DNA of 21,688 bases from Coptodactyla brooksi. Lineage: Eukaryota > Arthropoda > Insecta > Coleoptera > Scarabaeidae. The stretch lies in contig JAWQRM010000538.1 of assembly GCA_033557675.1 (NCBI GenBank), positions 1 to 21,688 on the forward strand. The letters are read 5' to 3'. This document shows, one piece after another, positions 9,158 through 19,660 of this stretch. Under the pieces are notes generated by a model. It saw nothing but the letters and a program-made list of their open reading frames with translations. It searched no databases and was not told the origin of the DNA. Every line of letters starts with the position of its first letter. The stretch's first letter is position 1. The translations under genes and the position numbers were made by a program.

Positions 9158-12100
9158 CTCCCCTTATAAACACGAAGATGTAGTACAGTGGTCTAGAAAG
9201 CTCAATCGTTTGATTTTACATCGTTTTGCAGAGTTTTAATAGTTATTTGTTTACTGCATGCGCTTTGGACTTTTGATTGGTGTGTATGTAATAAAACAGC
9301 ATGCGGCGTTCTCAAGCTGGGTCCACATTGTAAGCGACATTTTCGAGACTACCAGACGAAGAGGTTGCAGGCACAATTAAAACATACATTTACGGTAATG
9401 TTACATTTTATTATAAATAAGAATGGTAATGTTAAAATTAAATAATAATAATATTAATAATACATATTAACGACTATATTACTATGTGAATGTAATTATA
9501 TAAATGGTATTCTTCGTGGCGGTATTCCTATTATAAAAATTAAAGCAAAGAATGGAATTATTAGGTAAAGAATTATATAAATAGTAGGAAAGGATAAAAT
9601 GGAGTTAGCGAAAAACTATGGAAAAAAGGAGGAAATAATAAGTGGGCTGAATAGGCAATATTCGAGGAAAAAGGTGATTTTATAGAAATTTTTTGGAAAT
9701 TAAAGAAAGATTAATTATTAAAAAAAATAAATGTCTTCCCTCCTAAAAAAAAACATCATCCTTTACACCTTTTTTCTGTTTTCTTTTTCAAAAAATATTT
9801 ATTGCAAATTTTTAAATTTAAAATTGATTTAAACAAATTGTATTCGATTAATTACGAATTAGTTATATGCCATTATTATTGTTGTTATAATTAATTGAAT
9901 TATCCTATAGATAGTCTAATATCGATGTGTTTTGATGTAATTTTGTGTCTATTTAATATATATAATATATGGAAGGTAATTTAATTGAGCCAGGATTAAT
10001 GTGTGAAAAATGTTAAACCTGGTCTTATCATAGATGCAATAAAAATATTAATATTATTAAAGATTTTAACAAGTTTCCGTTCGTTTCTAAGATGCATAGG
10101 CGCGACATTTTCGTTTGTAATCATCGTATACACTAACGTGAATTGACTGCGAATACACGTAATAAATATATAAGGATTAAAAAATCATTAGTAAAAAGAC
10201 AAAAAAAATAATAACAATTTGCAAAAATCCGCTGTATATTATAACATATTTTTAAAATGAAAATGGAAAAATTTAATATACAGGCCTAATTATATAATAC
10301 ATATTTTAAGTAATAACAATATCTATATATATATAAACTATATATTTCGTATAACTATTGATATTGATACATATATGACGCGAAAATAAGAAAAAAATAC
10401 AAGAAAATGTGTAATTTTTGACATATAGCGGTTATTAAAAAAAAATAATAAACATAAATAGATGTTTCTAGGACAAAAATCTGTATTTACATTGCGATTA
10501 TATATATATAAAGAAAACATTTACTACTATACGATGTGACGTGGAAAATATTTATATTATATCGATATATCTTTTTGTAGTATCCTATTATATAACTTTT
10601 AAATAAATATATTAATTATATACGACGAATGCTTAGGGTCAGTGGTTTCAACTGCACGTTAACTTTTAGGGGTGTGAAAGTGGATAGAAACGTTTTGTGC
10701 GCTCTGTAAGTGTGAAGCCATCTTGAAAAATAAAGGATGATGCACATATTGAAAAAAGTTAAATTTATTTTTGTTACTATTTATTTAAATTTAAATAATT
10801 AAAGTTAATAATTACTGATTGATATTTTAAAAATTAAAACTAAATACAATTCTGTTTAATATTACTTTTTACTTATTTAAACATGCTCAAGCATTGCACG
10901 CCATCAATAAAATTCGTAAAAAGTGACTTCACAACGTACAAACCGCGCAAAAGAAAGTTTGAGCTTTGCTGGAAATCTCGACCAACCATACTAAGGCTTT
11001 TAGAGCATGTATTGCTTCGTAAGATCGCTTCAATTATGCTTAAATCTAACGAAAAGCGAAAGAACAAAAAAAATATATACGCAACAACAAAAAAAAAGAA
11101 GGAACAAAGCGAAACCAAAGAGAGAGACAAGTCTTCTTCGAGGAGAAGCCGAAACCAAAAGCAATAAACAAACGAAATAATTTTATTACTGAAAAATTTT
11201 TAAGAAAATGATAGAGATTTAACGATAGAAACATAACTTACCTATATACATATATTTTCGACATTTTAATACTCGACTAGAGGTAGATATGACTAGATAA
11301 TTACTAGTGAAGAGTACGATGAAGTAGAATTTATTATTATTAACCGTAAAGAAATTATAATAGTAATACTACTAAAAAAAGTTTAAATTTAAATTTACTC
11401 TTATACATACATTAATACACTTTCGTATATTCATAGGAAATATGGAGAATTATAAAAGTTTAAAGACAAAAGAATACAGATTAATACGACTTTTAAAGCA
11501 GGGGTGACCAAGTGACCCTGGCACGAAAGTCAAAGAAACGCTCAGCATTTATAATATAATGAAAAAATATATATATTAATTATATTATAAATATATATTA
11601 ATATAGATACTAAAAATATTTAGCTGTTAAATAAAGTATTTCTATATTATATTTGGATGTGTGCGAGCATACTTATTAAGGATTGCGAAAAGGTTAAGAA
11701 AGCGGTTATTTAAATTTTTATTCAGTGGAAAACAGACAACTTTTGATGTGCAAAAGAGAGAAGGGTACCGAAAATGGGGTTTAATTTAAAGTGAACCTTA
11801 TGGCTGTTGGGCATAAGACTGAAATATCGACCATCGAAGTGTAAATGAAGCACAAATGTGAGAGTATGTAGGTTCTGTTAAATTTTCATATTATTATTAT
11901 TATATATTATCAGTACACGGTAGATCTCTTAATGAAATTTTCATGAAATATAACACCAATAAACTAATAATAATATACATACACGGTATAGTAGCGATAA
12001 TTATGTTCAGTTTTTAAGGGAAACACCGTGTATATAAGTGAGTTAATAATTGTGTTTATATTTTCGTCTACGAGATCAATCGAAGCCAGTTCTTATTTTA

Positions 12101-12403
12101 GTATCTTCATTGGTTTTTTTTTCTGATATTTTTTCTGTTATTAAAGTTTCCAAATGACCAGTCTTATGAAATCACAACTAAAGCAACCGGTAATTAGTAA
12201 CACATCTATTTTAAAACAATAGTAAAGTAACTTAATAAAATTGTATAATGGGTGATCATACTTACAGAATAAGAACTGGACTAACCACTAATCTTAACCA
12301 AAGAACAGCGAACATGTTAAATGCAACTTTGACTCACTTTAAGAGATTGTTATTTTCATTGTCTATCTTTACAATTGTTGATTTTATCATATTTTATTTA
12401 TCA
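9158..12403. other. AT-rich non-coding stretch, no supported gene
   Basis: No convincing coding sequence. The longest plus-strand frame here (10883-11167) is Lys/Arg/Glu-rich low complexity without recognisable domains. Small structures include an imperfect hairpin near 9998-10024 (CCAGGATTAA pairing with TTAAACCTGG, one mismatch) and a 9-bp exact inverted repeat, ATACACGGT (11979-11987) with ACCGTGTAT (12025-12033). Neither has an assigned role. Confidence 0.6.
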
Positions 12404-12478
12404 TGCGACGTACGCCACCGTTAATCTTCAGTTGCGTTCTTCCGAAACAACTGAAGATTGACGCACTGGACCGTGTTA
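12404..12478. repeat. Strong imperfect hairpin with a four-base loop
   Basis: The 5' arm CGTTAATCTTCAGTTGCGTT (12419 on) pairs with a 3' arm ending at 12463, whose reverse complement begins CGTCAATCTTCAGTTGTTTC. There is one mismatch and one bulge over about 20 bp around a TTCC loop (12440-12443). Weaker pairing (CCA with TGG, ACG with CGT, with bulges) may extend the stem on both sides. It could be a small RNA precursor, a fold-back MITE remnant or a chance palindrome; the very short loop argues against a standard pre-miRNA. Confidence 0.6.
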
Positions 12479-12540
12479 CCATTTCCAAAGAAAAAAAAAA
12501 GAAACCTTAAACATTCCATAGTATAGACTGCCACAAAAAA

Positions 12541-12562
12541 AAATATATATATATATATATAT
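12541..12562. repeat. (AT)n microsatellite
   Basis: An uninterrupted AT dinucleotide run of about ten units, preceded by an A tract. Confidence 0.9.
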
Positions 12563-13403
12563 GTAAATGAAGACACGATATATTTCAAATTGCGAACGAT
12601 AACGATCTGTTGAAAGGAGAAAATATTGGCAGCGAAAGAAATAAATGATAAACCAAAGAAACTGAGCACAATAATATCATCATATCAAAGCTTTACTGTG
12701 ATTTGCAAGACTGATGAACATAAATAAATGTTATTTCGGTAATAAATGAGAAATATTGAAGAAGAAAAATATTGAATTTTAATGATTGAAAGAGTAAATA
12801 AATAAAGAAAGTATATGTATATTTATTCCATTCCTACACAAAAGAAAATTTATCGATTATTAATTATATTAATTGTACCGTTTCCGTATTAGTTTCGATT
12901 TATATTTTACGCTTTTTATTGTACCAGCAGCCATAAATTCGCAAAAAAAAAGACAACAAACCCTTCCATTTTCGGTAGAGATTAAATTAACAAGAATTAA
13001 ACGGTGTATATTTTTGCAGTTGCTACTGAACATTTTTTTATGAACAGGAGAGAAAGAAAGAGAGTGTGTGTGAGAGAGAGGGGGTAACAAAATTAAGATA
13101 AAGAAAATATTTAGAAATATTACGGTTTTCATCACACGCATTGTACGGTATTTATTTAATAACGATTATTATACAATATTATATACGTATACCAATAATA
13201 TCTTTAGCGAGAAGACATATATTTAAAGCGAAGGAGATATTAGCCGAAAATTAGCTTTTTTCCCGTTATATACCGTTTGCTTGAAAAGAGAAAGTCAATG
13301 AAAAGCACAATATTCATCTGGAAATAGCACATTTGATGTAATAACTTAGTTACGGGTGGTTACATATAAAATTAATCGATTTAATTCTTTGATGTCGGCG
13401 AGC
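12563..13403. other. AT-rich non-coding stretch with a purine-rich GA/GT microsatellite
   Basis: No supported gene. A GA-rich low-complexity tract at 13047-13084 contains a short GTGTGTG interruption; its complement is a pyrimidine tract. Confidence 0.6.
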
Positions 13404-13474
13404 TTATCACTGTTGGTTCAGACTATTTTACTTTTTCTTTCGTTATTTGTATAGTCCTGAACCATAAGTGGTTA
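13404..13474 (+). other. Candidate pre-miRNA-like hairpin
   Basis: The 5' arm CACTGTTGGTTCAGACTAT (13408-13426) pairs with the 3' arm ATAGTCCTGAACCATAAGTG (13451-13470). There are 17 Watson-Crick pairs, two adjacent mismatches, one bulged C and a 24-nt loop (13427-13450). Flanking TTAT/GTTA adds a few weak pairs. Total length about 71 nt and arm length about 22-24 nt are in the range of animal pre-miRNAs. I do not recognise either arm as a known miRNA. Only one strand is drawn; the complement also folds. A chance or transposon-derived inverted repeat remains possible. Confidence 0.4.
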
Positions 13475-14302
13475 TTTTTGCCATCCTCATCAAACTAACG
13501 TCTCAAAACTCCTCCTTAATTTAATATGTAATAGCCCTTTAACATTAAACTAACTTTGTATATTGGGGAACATTATTAACATCGAGTTTTACACATTCTA
13601 AAAAGTTTCATCTATTAAGCGTATATTTAAAGTAATTTGTTGGTGCCAAAGAAGATTGAAAACGAAAGTTAACTAAGAAAGTTCGTTTTGCGCGCAAGAC
13701 GATACTTGTCATTATTCCTAAGTGAAGTTGTGACCAAAATAATTTTTATTCCAATTCGCCATCGTTAAAGTTCGTTTTGGTTTTCGTTAAAATGTAATAG
13801 AAACAAAATTTACGCTGTCTAAACAAAAAATTCCAATAGCGGTAAATGTAATATTTTCGTGATATTATAACCTAGATATTATAATGAAAATTACCAGAAA
13901 AATTATTTTTTACTAATTGATAATTAATAATCTTAGCTATAAAGGTGTTCAATATATCTTAAGTTAAACGTTAAGGGACAGCATTTCAACGTTCAAGTAT
14001 TTTATTTGTATCCGAAATATTTAAAACCGAGAAAAATATAATAATTACAGTGCACCATTTATCATACACCAAATAAGCAAATAATAAAAAAAAAACGTAA
14101 CATTTTAGATGCTTGATAAATAAATTATATATTTTCGTATATATTGTACGTTTTAAGGAAATAAAATCAATAAAAATACTGCGTCAAGATAATCCTAAGG
14201 TGAACAAAAGAAAAACACGCAAAAAAACGCAAAAAAGACGTAACTAAAAAAATATGTATAAAAGGTAATTTAAAATTTTACCGACCCCTTATTTCTACCG
14301 AC

Positions 14303-14347
14303 TCTAATTCAGATTTTACGAGTTTAAATCTGAATTAGACTTTTTTT
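14303..14347. repeat. Perfect 14-bp inverted repeat followed by a T7 tract
   Basis: TCTAATTCAGATTT (14303-14316) and AAATCTGAATTAGA (14326-14339) are exact reverse complements around a nine-base loop. A C and then T7 (14341-14347) follow at once. This resembles a stem-loop plus T-run terminator shape, but no RNA polymerase III promoter boxes were recognised upstream, and a T-run is unremarkable here. Confidence 0.7.
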
Positions 14348-16924
14348 GAGTTATTCGATGTAAACGATTGAGGAAAAAAAAAGATCTGTATACTCTAAAA
14401 AAAGATTTGTCTATTTTTGCATATTTATGTGTTTATCGACATATGTATATCTAACATATGTATATATATTTATATAATATATATCTACTTTGTGAGTGCA
14501 ACCAAAGACGTGTTCTCGATTTGAAAATGTGAAAAAAAAGGTACATAATGGTGTGCATGACTTGTAATCAGTATTTTGTAACCTAATGAAAGAAAAAAGA
14601 AAAACTTTCCTAACCCTATGGTAAATACGATGATCTAATATATGCATGTGTGTCAATTGTGTGTACCATGTATACTTGGTGTTTTTTCGTAAAGGACCAC
14701 TCTTTGATGTAACCACGTATCGAGTGTTAACATTTTGGAAAGTAATGAGATGGCGCGTTGTTCAGTGGCCATTTTTGTGTCTTTTTATAATTCTTCGAGA
14801 GAACGCCAAGAGAAATATGTTAATATCCGAATAAATTTCACTTCAGAATGGCTTTTCGAATGGTAACTAAAGGAATAGTTAGTTGCTTTTCGTATATTTA
14901 ACTTCCTATCTTCATTTTTAATCATTATCATTATTATTATTATCATGCCACATATAGTGCGTTAGTATCATTTGTACTTTAGAACATGTCATTTTCCATC
15001 TCATTACTCATCACGTTGTAATCATATAATACTATATCATTGTCATAGGAATAATTGCCTTATCGTCATATCAATTGCTTTGCATTACAATTCAATAATC
15101 ACCATGCACGTAACCATAATTATTCGTAACATTATTTAACATTTGAACATCATTAAACTATTTTTATTATAATTAGACAAATCATTGACTTTCTCTCAAG
15201 GAAATTTCAGTATCGCTGTTCACAAATAAAAGAAAAATGGTCACATACAAACCTGTCATCAAGTATCTTCCAAAAATGCCATCGGAAAGCTGGTTAACGT
15301 TAATTTTCAATAACCAAATCGAAGTTGTGTGTACTTGTACTAACTTGTACGGCATAAAGGTGTACGTGAATAACAAGATCGAATGCGGAATGTTGTAATC
15401 GCTGAAGGGCGAACGATTTCAAAAAGGAAACGTCAAAATGTCAAAAGTTGTAACCTCTTCCCCTATTTACATGTGTAACGTGAAATGGTGATTACGATTG
15501 CAAGGTTTAAGTTCGAGTGCACGTTTTTTATCGAATTTTACCGAGAAAATACTACTTTACTACAAGACGAGAAAATTATAAATTTATTATAAAATAAAGT
15601 AAAACCGTATATTATATTCTCTACACTACTCGACACTCTATCTTTCTACGCGAACAGACAGAAACTGATTAAGAATACATACTAATAATAATGATATATG
15701 AATGTTGCTATATAACATATATTAATACCGATTATTTATTTTATTATCATACACCGTAAATATACATTATATTATATATAAATAGGATTATATATCTAGT
15801 GAAATATATTATTACAATAATAAAAAATGTATTTGTACCGAAATGTTTGTGTTGTTATTTATTTACCCTATCTCTAAATATTTGTACATCCGTAATTACG
15901 AATTAAGGTAAGTAGAATGGTGTAAGAATTGGACGTAAGAAAAGTTAAGAAACAATTGAACTTTAACACAAAGAGCAACATATTGTATACAATATAATAT
16001 AGTCTGCCGCATATATTGGGTTCAAAAGAGTGCCGGAATCCTGCGTAACAAGTTAAATCGATTCTGGGTTTCCTTTTATGTAATTGCTTCATTTATTTTC
16101 CTTTGTCGTTCACGGTGAAGGATATACGAAAAGGATGACAAGGGTCGGCAGCCTAGCTTAAAATTAAGGAGATACAATCGAGCAGCTTTCAAGCCTCCGG
16201 CTCGTTTTTGCCCCTGTGCCTTTTCATCTTTCCTCGCACAATTGACCAAAAATTCTGCCCCGAAACTATTAATTTCGGGCCAATTTGGAGCGTTATACAA
16301 TGTGCAGACTTGTGAAGTAAAATATACATAAAAATAACACAAGCCCACACCAGGATTTTTATTTTTTATAAGGACTTTAAACTATAAAATGTTTCCTGTA
16401 TAGTACTGCAAATAGTTAGTCACAGCTTAAAACCAATTTCTCAGTATACTTCCTAAAATGTTCATGCTAATTCACAGTGTTGTACTAGGGTTGGAACAGT
16501 TATGGGCATTCCGAACACTATCACATGTCGAATCTAGCAGCCCTGGAGCTAATACACTCTATTGTTTGAAAAGGGTTGCTATGTTGAAACTATTCCCATA
16601 TTGTGAACCACATTAATTGGGGAGGGTATAGATCTTTATAACTTTAGGGTGACGGACATAATAGTAAGTAAGGTTTACGACTATTGTGAAGAATTGGGGC
16701 CTCCAGCTGTATTATGTCGGGGGTATAAGGCTTGATTGGGGGATTGTAAGGGTTTAATTTATTAATTTGGGGACTTATAATTATTACCAAAAAAGTAATA
16801 GATGGATAAAAGTCACTTCATATTTAAACTTTACCTTTTATGTAAATAAATTATTATTCGAGACATCTTGGTGGACAACTAGTAACGAATAGTAACTAAG
16901 TAATTAAATAGTATTTGTCTTTTA
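14348..16924. other. Mostly AT-rich non-coding stretch, with a less AT-rich patch at 16030-16300
   Basis: No supported gene. Reading frames are short and lack domains. The 16030-16300 patch is clearly richer in G and C than its surroundings and has an open minus-strand frame (16076-16348) of unfamiliar composition. I cannot identify it. From about 16490 to 16900 the sequence is GT/GGG-rich on the plus strand and may belong to the decayed end of the piggyBac element that follows. Confidence 0.5.
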
Positions 16925-17345
16925 AATAGATCTTCTGTCTTTTCCCCTTTGACACATATAGCAGCGCCCTCTGGTGTTGTTTTGTTGACCAAGTCTGTAT
17001 TCTATGGGCTTCTGTAGTTCGGGAAAGGCATCTGTTATATGACTTTTTTACTCAGCTGAATATATTTATTGTTATATCGCAGGAAAACGTTCTTCTTTGT
17101 GAGTTCTTTGTCTAATGTCAAGATAAATAGTTTGCGTTTATTTAAGCTGTTCTTGTTCCAATCGCGATTGTTTAGCAACCACAATTTATAAGAATTTATA
17201 CCCGCTATATTTATGAGATGAAGAAATATTACCATTTGCCACCGATTTGTCTTTTTCTGCACAGAATATTCTTTGGCTAATTTATCTGTGGTATCGACAG
17301 TCAATTTCGTTGCATTAGGACTAAAGGTGGCAAAATATAATTTCG
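16925..17345 (-). pseudogene. piggyBac-family transposase, C-terminal remnant
   Basis: On the minus strand, 17345-17038 encodes NATKLTVDTTDKLAKEYSVQ, TNRWQMVIFLHLINIAGINS, then KRKLFILTLDKELTK. This is the end of the DDE_Tnp_1_7 transposase core, with the diagnostic VD-x2-D, R/KTxRWPM-like and IAGINSY blocks. The frame stops at 17037-17035. A +1 frame from 17035 to 16925 continues with RGRCYMCQRGKDRRS, matching the start of the Cys-rich zinc-binding tail that recognises piggyBac ends, then decays. The N-terminal two thirds, including the first catalytic Asp residues, is missing: at higher coordinates the plus strand switches to RTE sequence. No TTAA-flanked terminus was found. A dead fragment, confidently piggyBac-like. 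Confidence 0.8.
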
Positions 17346-17438
17346 ATGAAATAGCAATACAGGAAAGTAGACAGAGAGATGAATAAATAATAGAAATAGA
17401 CGACCACGTATTTTTTCGACAAAAAACTCTCTTTGAGT

Positions 17439-18040
17439 TTTTATCAAAAAACTCTCTCAGTGAAAGAGGGTTTTCACAACACACTGGACAGAAAGTACGA
17501 AAAACTAAAGAGATATGATTCAAAAATGATACTGGGAGAATACGAAGATTGGAAGGGAAGAGATATACAGGCACACAATCAGAAGATTCAGTGAACATGA
17601 AGTGACAAATGACAATGGACAGATTTTAATAGACTTTGCAAAAATAGAACGGAATGATAATCAAAAGCACGTATTTCGAAAAGAAGAACATCCACAAAGG
17701 TACCTAGAGAGCACCCGATGGCCCAAACGTCAACTAATATTCTTAGAGAGAAAGACGAAGAATAGGAATATAAAGGACATAAGAAGCTATAGAGGACCAG
17801 ACGTTGACACTGACCATATGCTGTTAGGAATAAAAATGAAGCAGGAAATAGCAGAAAGAAAAAATGCCAAACAAAAGAAGGGAGAAAGGCAAGGAAATGC
17901 TAGGCTAGAGAAAGAGGAAGAAAGAGAAGGGTATAGTAATGCATTAAAAGATACACTAAACACGATAAGTGATAGCGAAGATATAGAAGTGTTATGGAAG
18001 GAGATAAGCAACAAAATGAAGAGTGTAGTAAACAAAATTA
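17439..18040 (+). pseudogene. RTE-clade non-LTR retrotransposon, endonuclease-domain remnant
   Basis: Frame one (17439-17545) reads VKEGFHNTLDRKYEKLKRYD then SKMILGE, matching the segment before the GDFNAKIG motif. Frame two from 17530 continues with NTKIGREEIYRHTI, TNDNGQILIDFA, IKDIRSYRGPDVDTDHMLL. This is the order seen in RTE/BovB-type apurinic endonucleases (also captured in craniofacial-development-protein-2-like genes). A frameshift separates the two within the GDFNA block. The TDH at 17809-17817 corresponds to the family's SDH catalytic motif, but the expected NQIDHI block has become RQLIFL, so the enzyme is dead. A charged, possibly helical segment follows (17880-18035), as in the RTE linker before reverse transcriptase. 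The expected RTE reverse transcriptase is absent: Jockey sequence follows in the same frame. Confidence 0.8.
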
Positions 18041-19559
18041 ATATAAAAGTTCAACTCATAACAAAAGAGCAACCAGAAGCAGAAAGCGAAACATTTATTA
18101 GTGTTATTCAAAGTGCTGCTTGGAACAACACTAAAGGAATCACCCTCAGAGCAACTGCAAACAACTATCTTAATGAGATAAGAAAAATGGTAACAAATAA
18201 GGGATCTGATACAGAAGCTGAAAGAATATTCTATTAGTAGCTAGCCGAGAAATCTAGCCGCAGATTAAGAAACCCACTACACATTGTGGAAGGCAACGAA
18301 AGGTATTGTAACACCAAGTTCACAAATTCCATCTACAAGGAAGGAAGATGGCACCTGGGTTAGAGACAACAAAGAAAAGGCTGAAGTTTTTGTACACCAA
18401 ATGGCATAAATATTCATGCTTAATGACATCCAATCAGCTGCCATACTTGAAGAAATTGTAAGTTTAGGAGCATAACAATGGTCACTTCTAAGGAAGTAGC
18501 TAATTAAATACGTATAAGAATTGAAGAATGTATCTAGAAAAGTCCTACCTATCTAGAAATATCTAGAAATACATATATACCTAACTAATGCAGCGTTCAG
18601 ACTGAAACATGTGCCTGGCATAGGTCATTATGGTACTAAAATCAGGGAAGCCACCTAACGAGGTTAAGCCATACAGGTCAATATCACTGTTGCCAATCAT
18701 TTCAAAACTATTCGAAAAGTTGCTATTACAAGGGCTAACACCTGTAATAGAACGAAGAAAACTAATTCCAAGCCACCAATTTGGATTCAGGCAAAGACAT
18801 TCTGCGATAGATCAGGATGTAAATGAAAACGCCTTAGAGGAAAAGTTTGGCACGCAGGACTAATTCACAAATTAAAACAAACATTATCGAAGAACACGTA
18901 GAAATTTTGTCTTAGTATATACTGGACAAAATATTCAGAATGAGGTAAGAGGACGAATACTCTGATCTTAAAAACATAGGAGCAGGGGTTCTTCATATAA
19001 TAGATCCTATGACCTACTATATATTTACTATATATAAGTGATATAGCATAAATAGAAACCGTCACCATCGCCAGATTTGCAGACGATACTGCAATGCTGA
19101 CTTTGGATTCAGATATAGAGGAAGCTACCAATAGAGTACAAGAAGCCACCAACCAAATTTCTCACTGGACTAGGAAAAGAATTAAAGCTGGGCTAAAATA
19201 GAGACAATTGTATTGGGTATTGTGTACAAAACAAAATTTCGATTTATAACCAGATCTTGAAACCATTCTGGCTGTATGGCATTCAACTCTGGGGTTGCGC
19301 CAAGCAGAACCATACCAGATGTATTCAGATTTTCCAAAATAAAGTTCTGCTGAACATGATTAATGCTCCGTGATACATAAGAAATAAAGACCTGCACAGA
19401 GACCTTGGAATTTCAGATGTAAACAGTGAAATTAAAAGATTTTCCACTAAACAAGAATCTCGTCCTCATGAACACGTTAACGAAGAAGCCCTTCAGCTCT
19501 TCGATAATCAAGATATAGTGAGAAGACTGAGAAGGACCAAACCGTTAGAGCTAGTGTAG
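18041..19559 (+). pseudogene. Jockey-clade non-LTR retrotransposon, reverse transcriptase ORF2 remnant
   Basis: Recognisable blocks occur in the correct ORF2 order but in shifting frames with stops. They are VIQSAAWNNT (about 18106-18135); WKATKG...RKEDGTWVRDNKEKAEVF ending at a TAA (18407-18409); NAAFRLKHVPG (about 18590-18620); SGKPPNEVKPYRSISLLP with LIPSHQFGFRQRHS (18630-18863); LLYISDIA then FADDT at 19076-19090, the catalytic YADD-box equivalent; and the C-terminal stretch ILKPFWLYGIQLWG with YIRNKDLHRDLGI and RRLRRTKPLELV, ending in TAG at 19557-19559. The last segment (19239-19559) has a single internal stop, TGA at 19371-19373, where the family usually has Trp. The palm around the first catalytic Asp and the GVPQGS block are badly damaged. 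The element lacks its own endonuclease and ORF1: 5'-truncated and inactive. Confidence 0.88.
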
Positions 19560-19660
19560 GAACACTGATGGGTGGACTTTTAAATCTTAAGATTTGCAAG
19601 ATGAAAATTAATGCTTAGTCTAAATAGACTAGTTATAATATATACAACAATATACAGTGC
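19560..19660 (+). other. Sequence between Jockey ORF2 end and the left inverted-repeat arm
   Basis: About 100 bp of AT-rich sequence following the Jockey stop; probably Jockey 3' UTR. No tail was identified that would mark the element's end before the arm begins. Confidence 0.4.

Noticed and set aside
10883..11167. 94-codon Lys/Arg-rich frame
   Set aside because: Low-complexity purine-rich DNA explains the composition; no conserved motif and no supporting gene structure.
6182..16848. Pumilio-type TGTANATA sites at 6182, 8055, 12029, 14459 and 16841
   Set aside because: A rough estimate for an 8-mer of this kind in about 15 kb of such AT-rich DNA gives about five by chance, so the number shows no enrichment.
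17787..18035. 82-codon minus-strand frame opposite the RTE/Jockey remnant
   Set aside because: Antisense of a charged, purine-rich segment, which gives a Ser/Leu/Phe-rich artefact.
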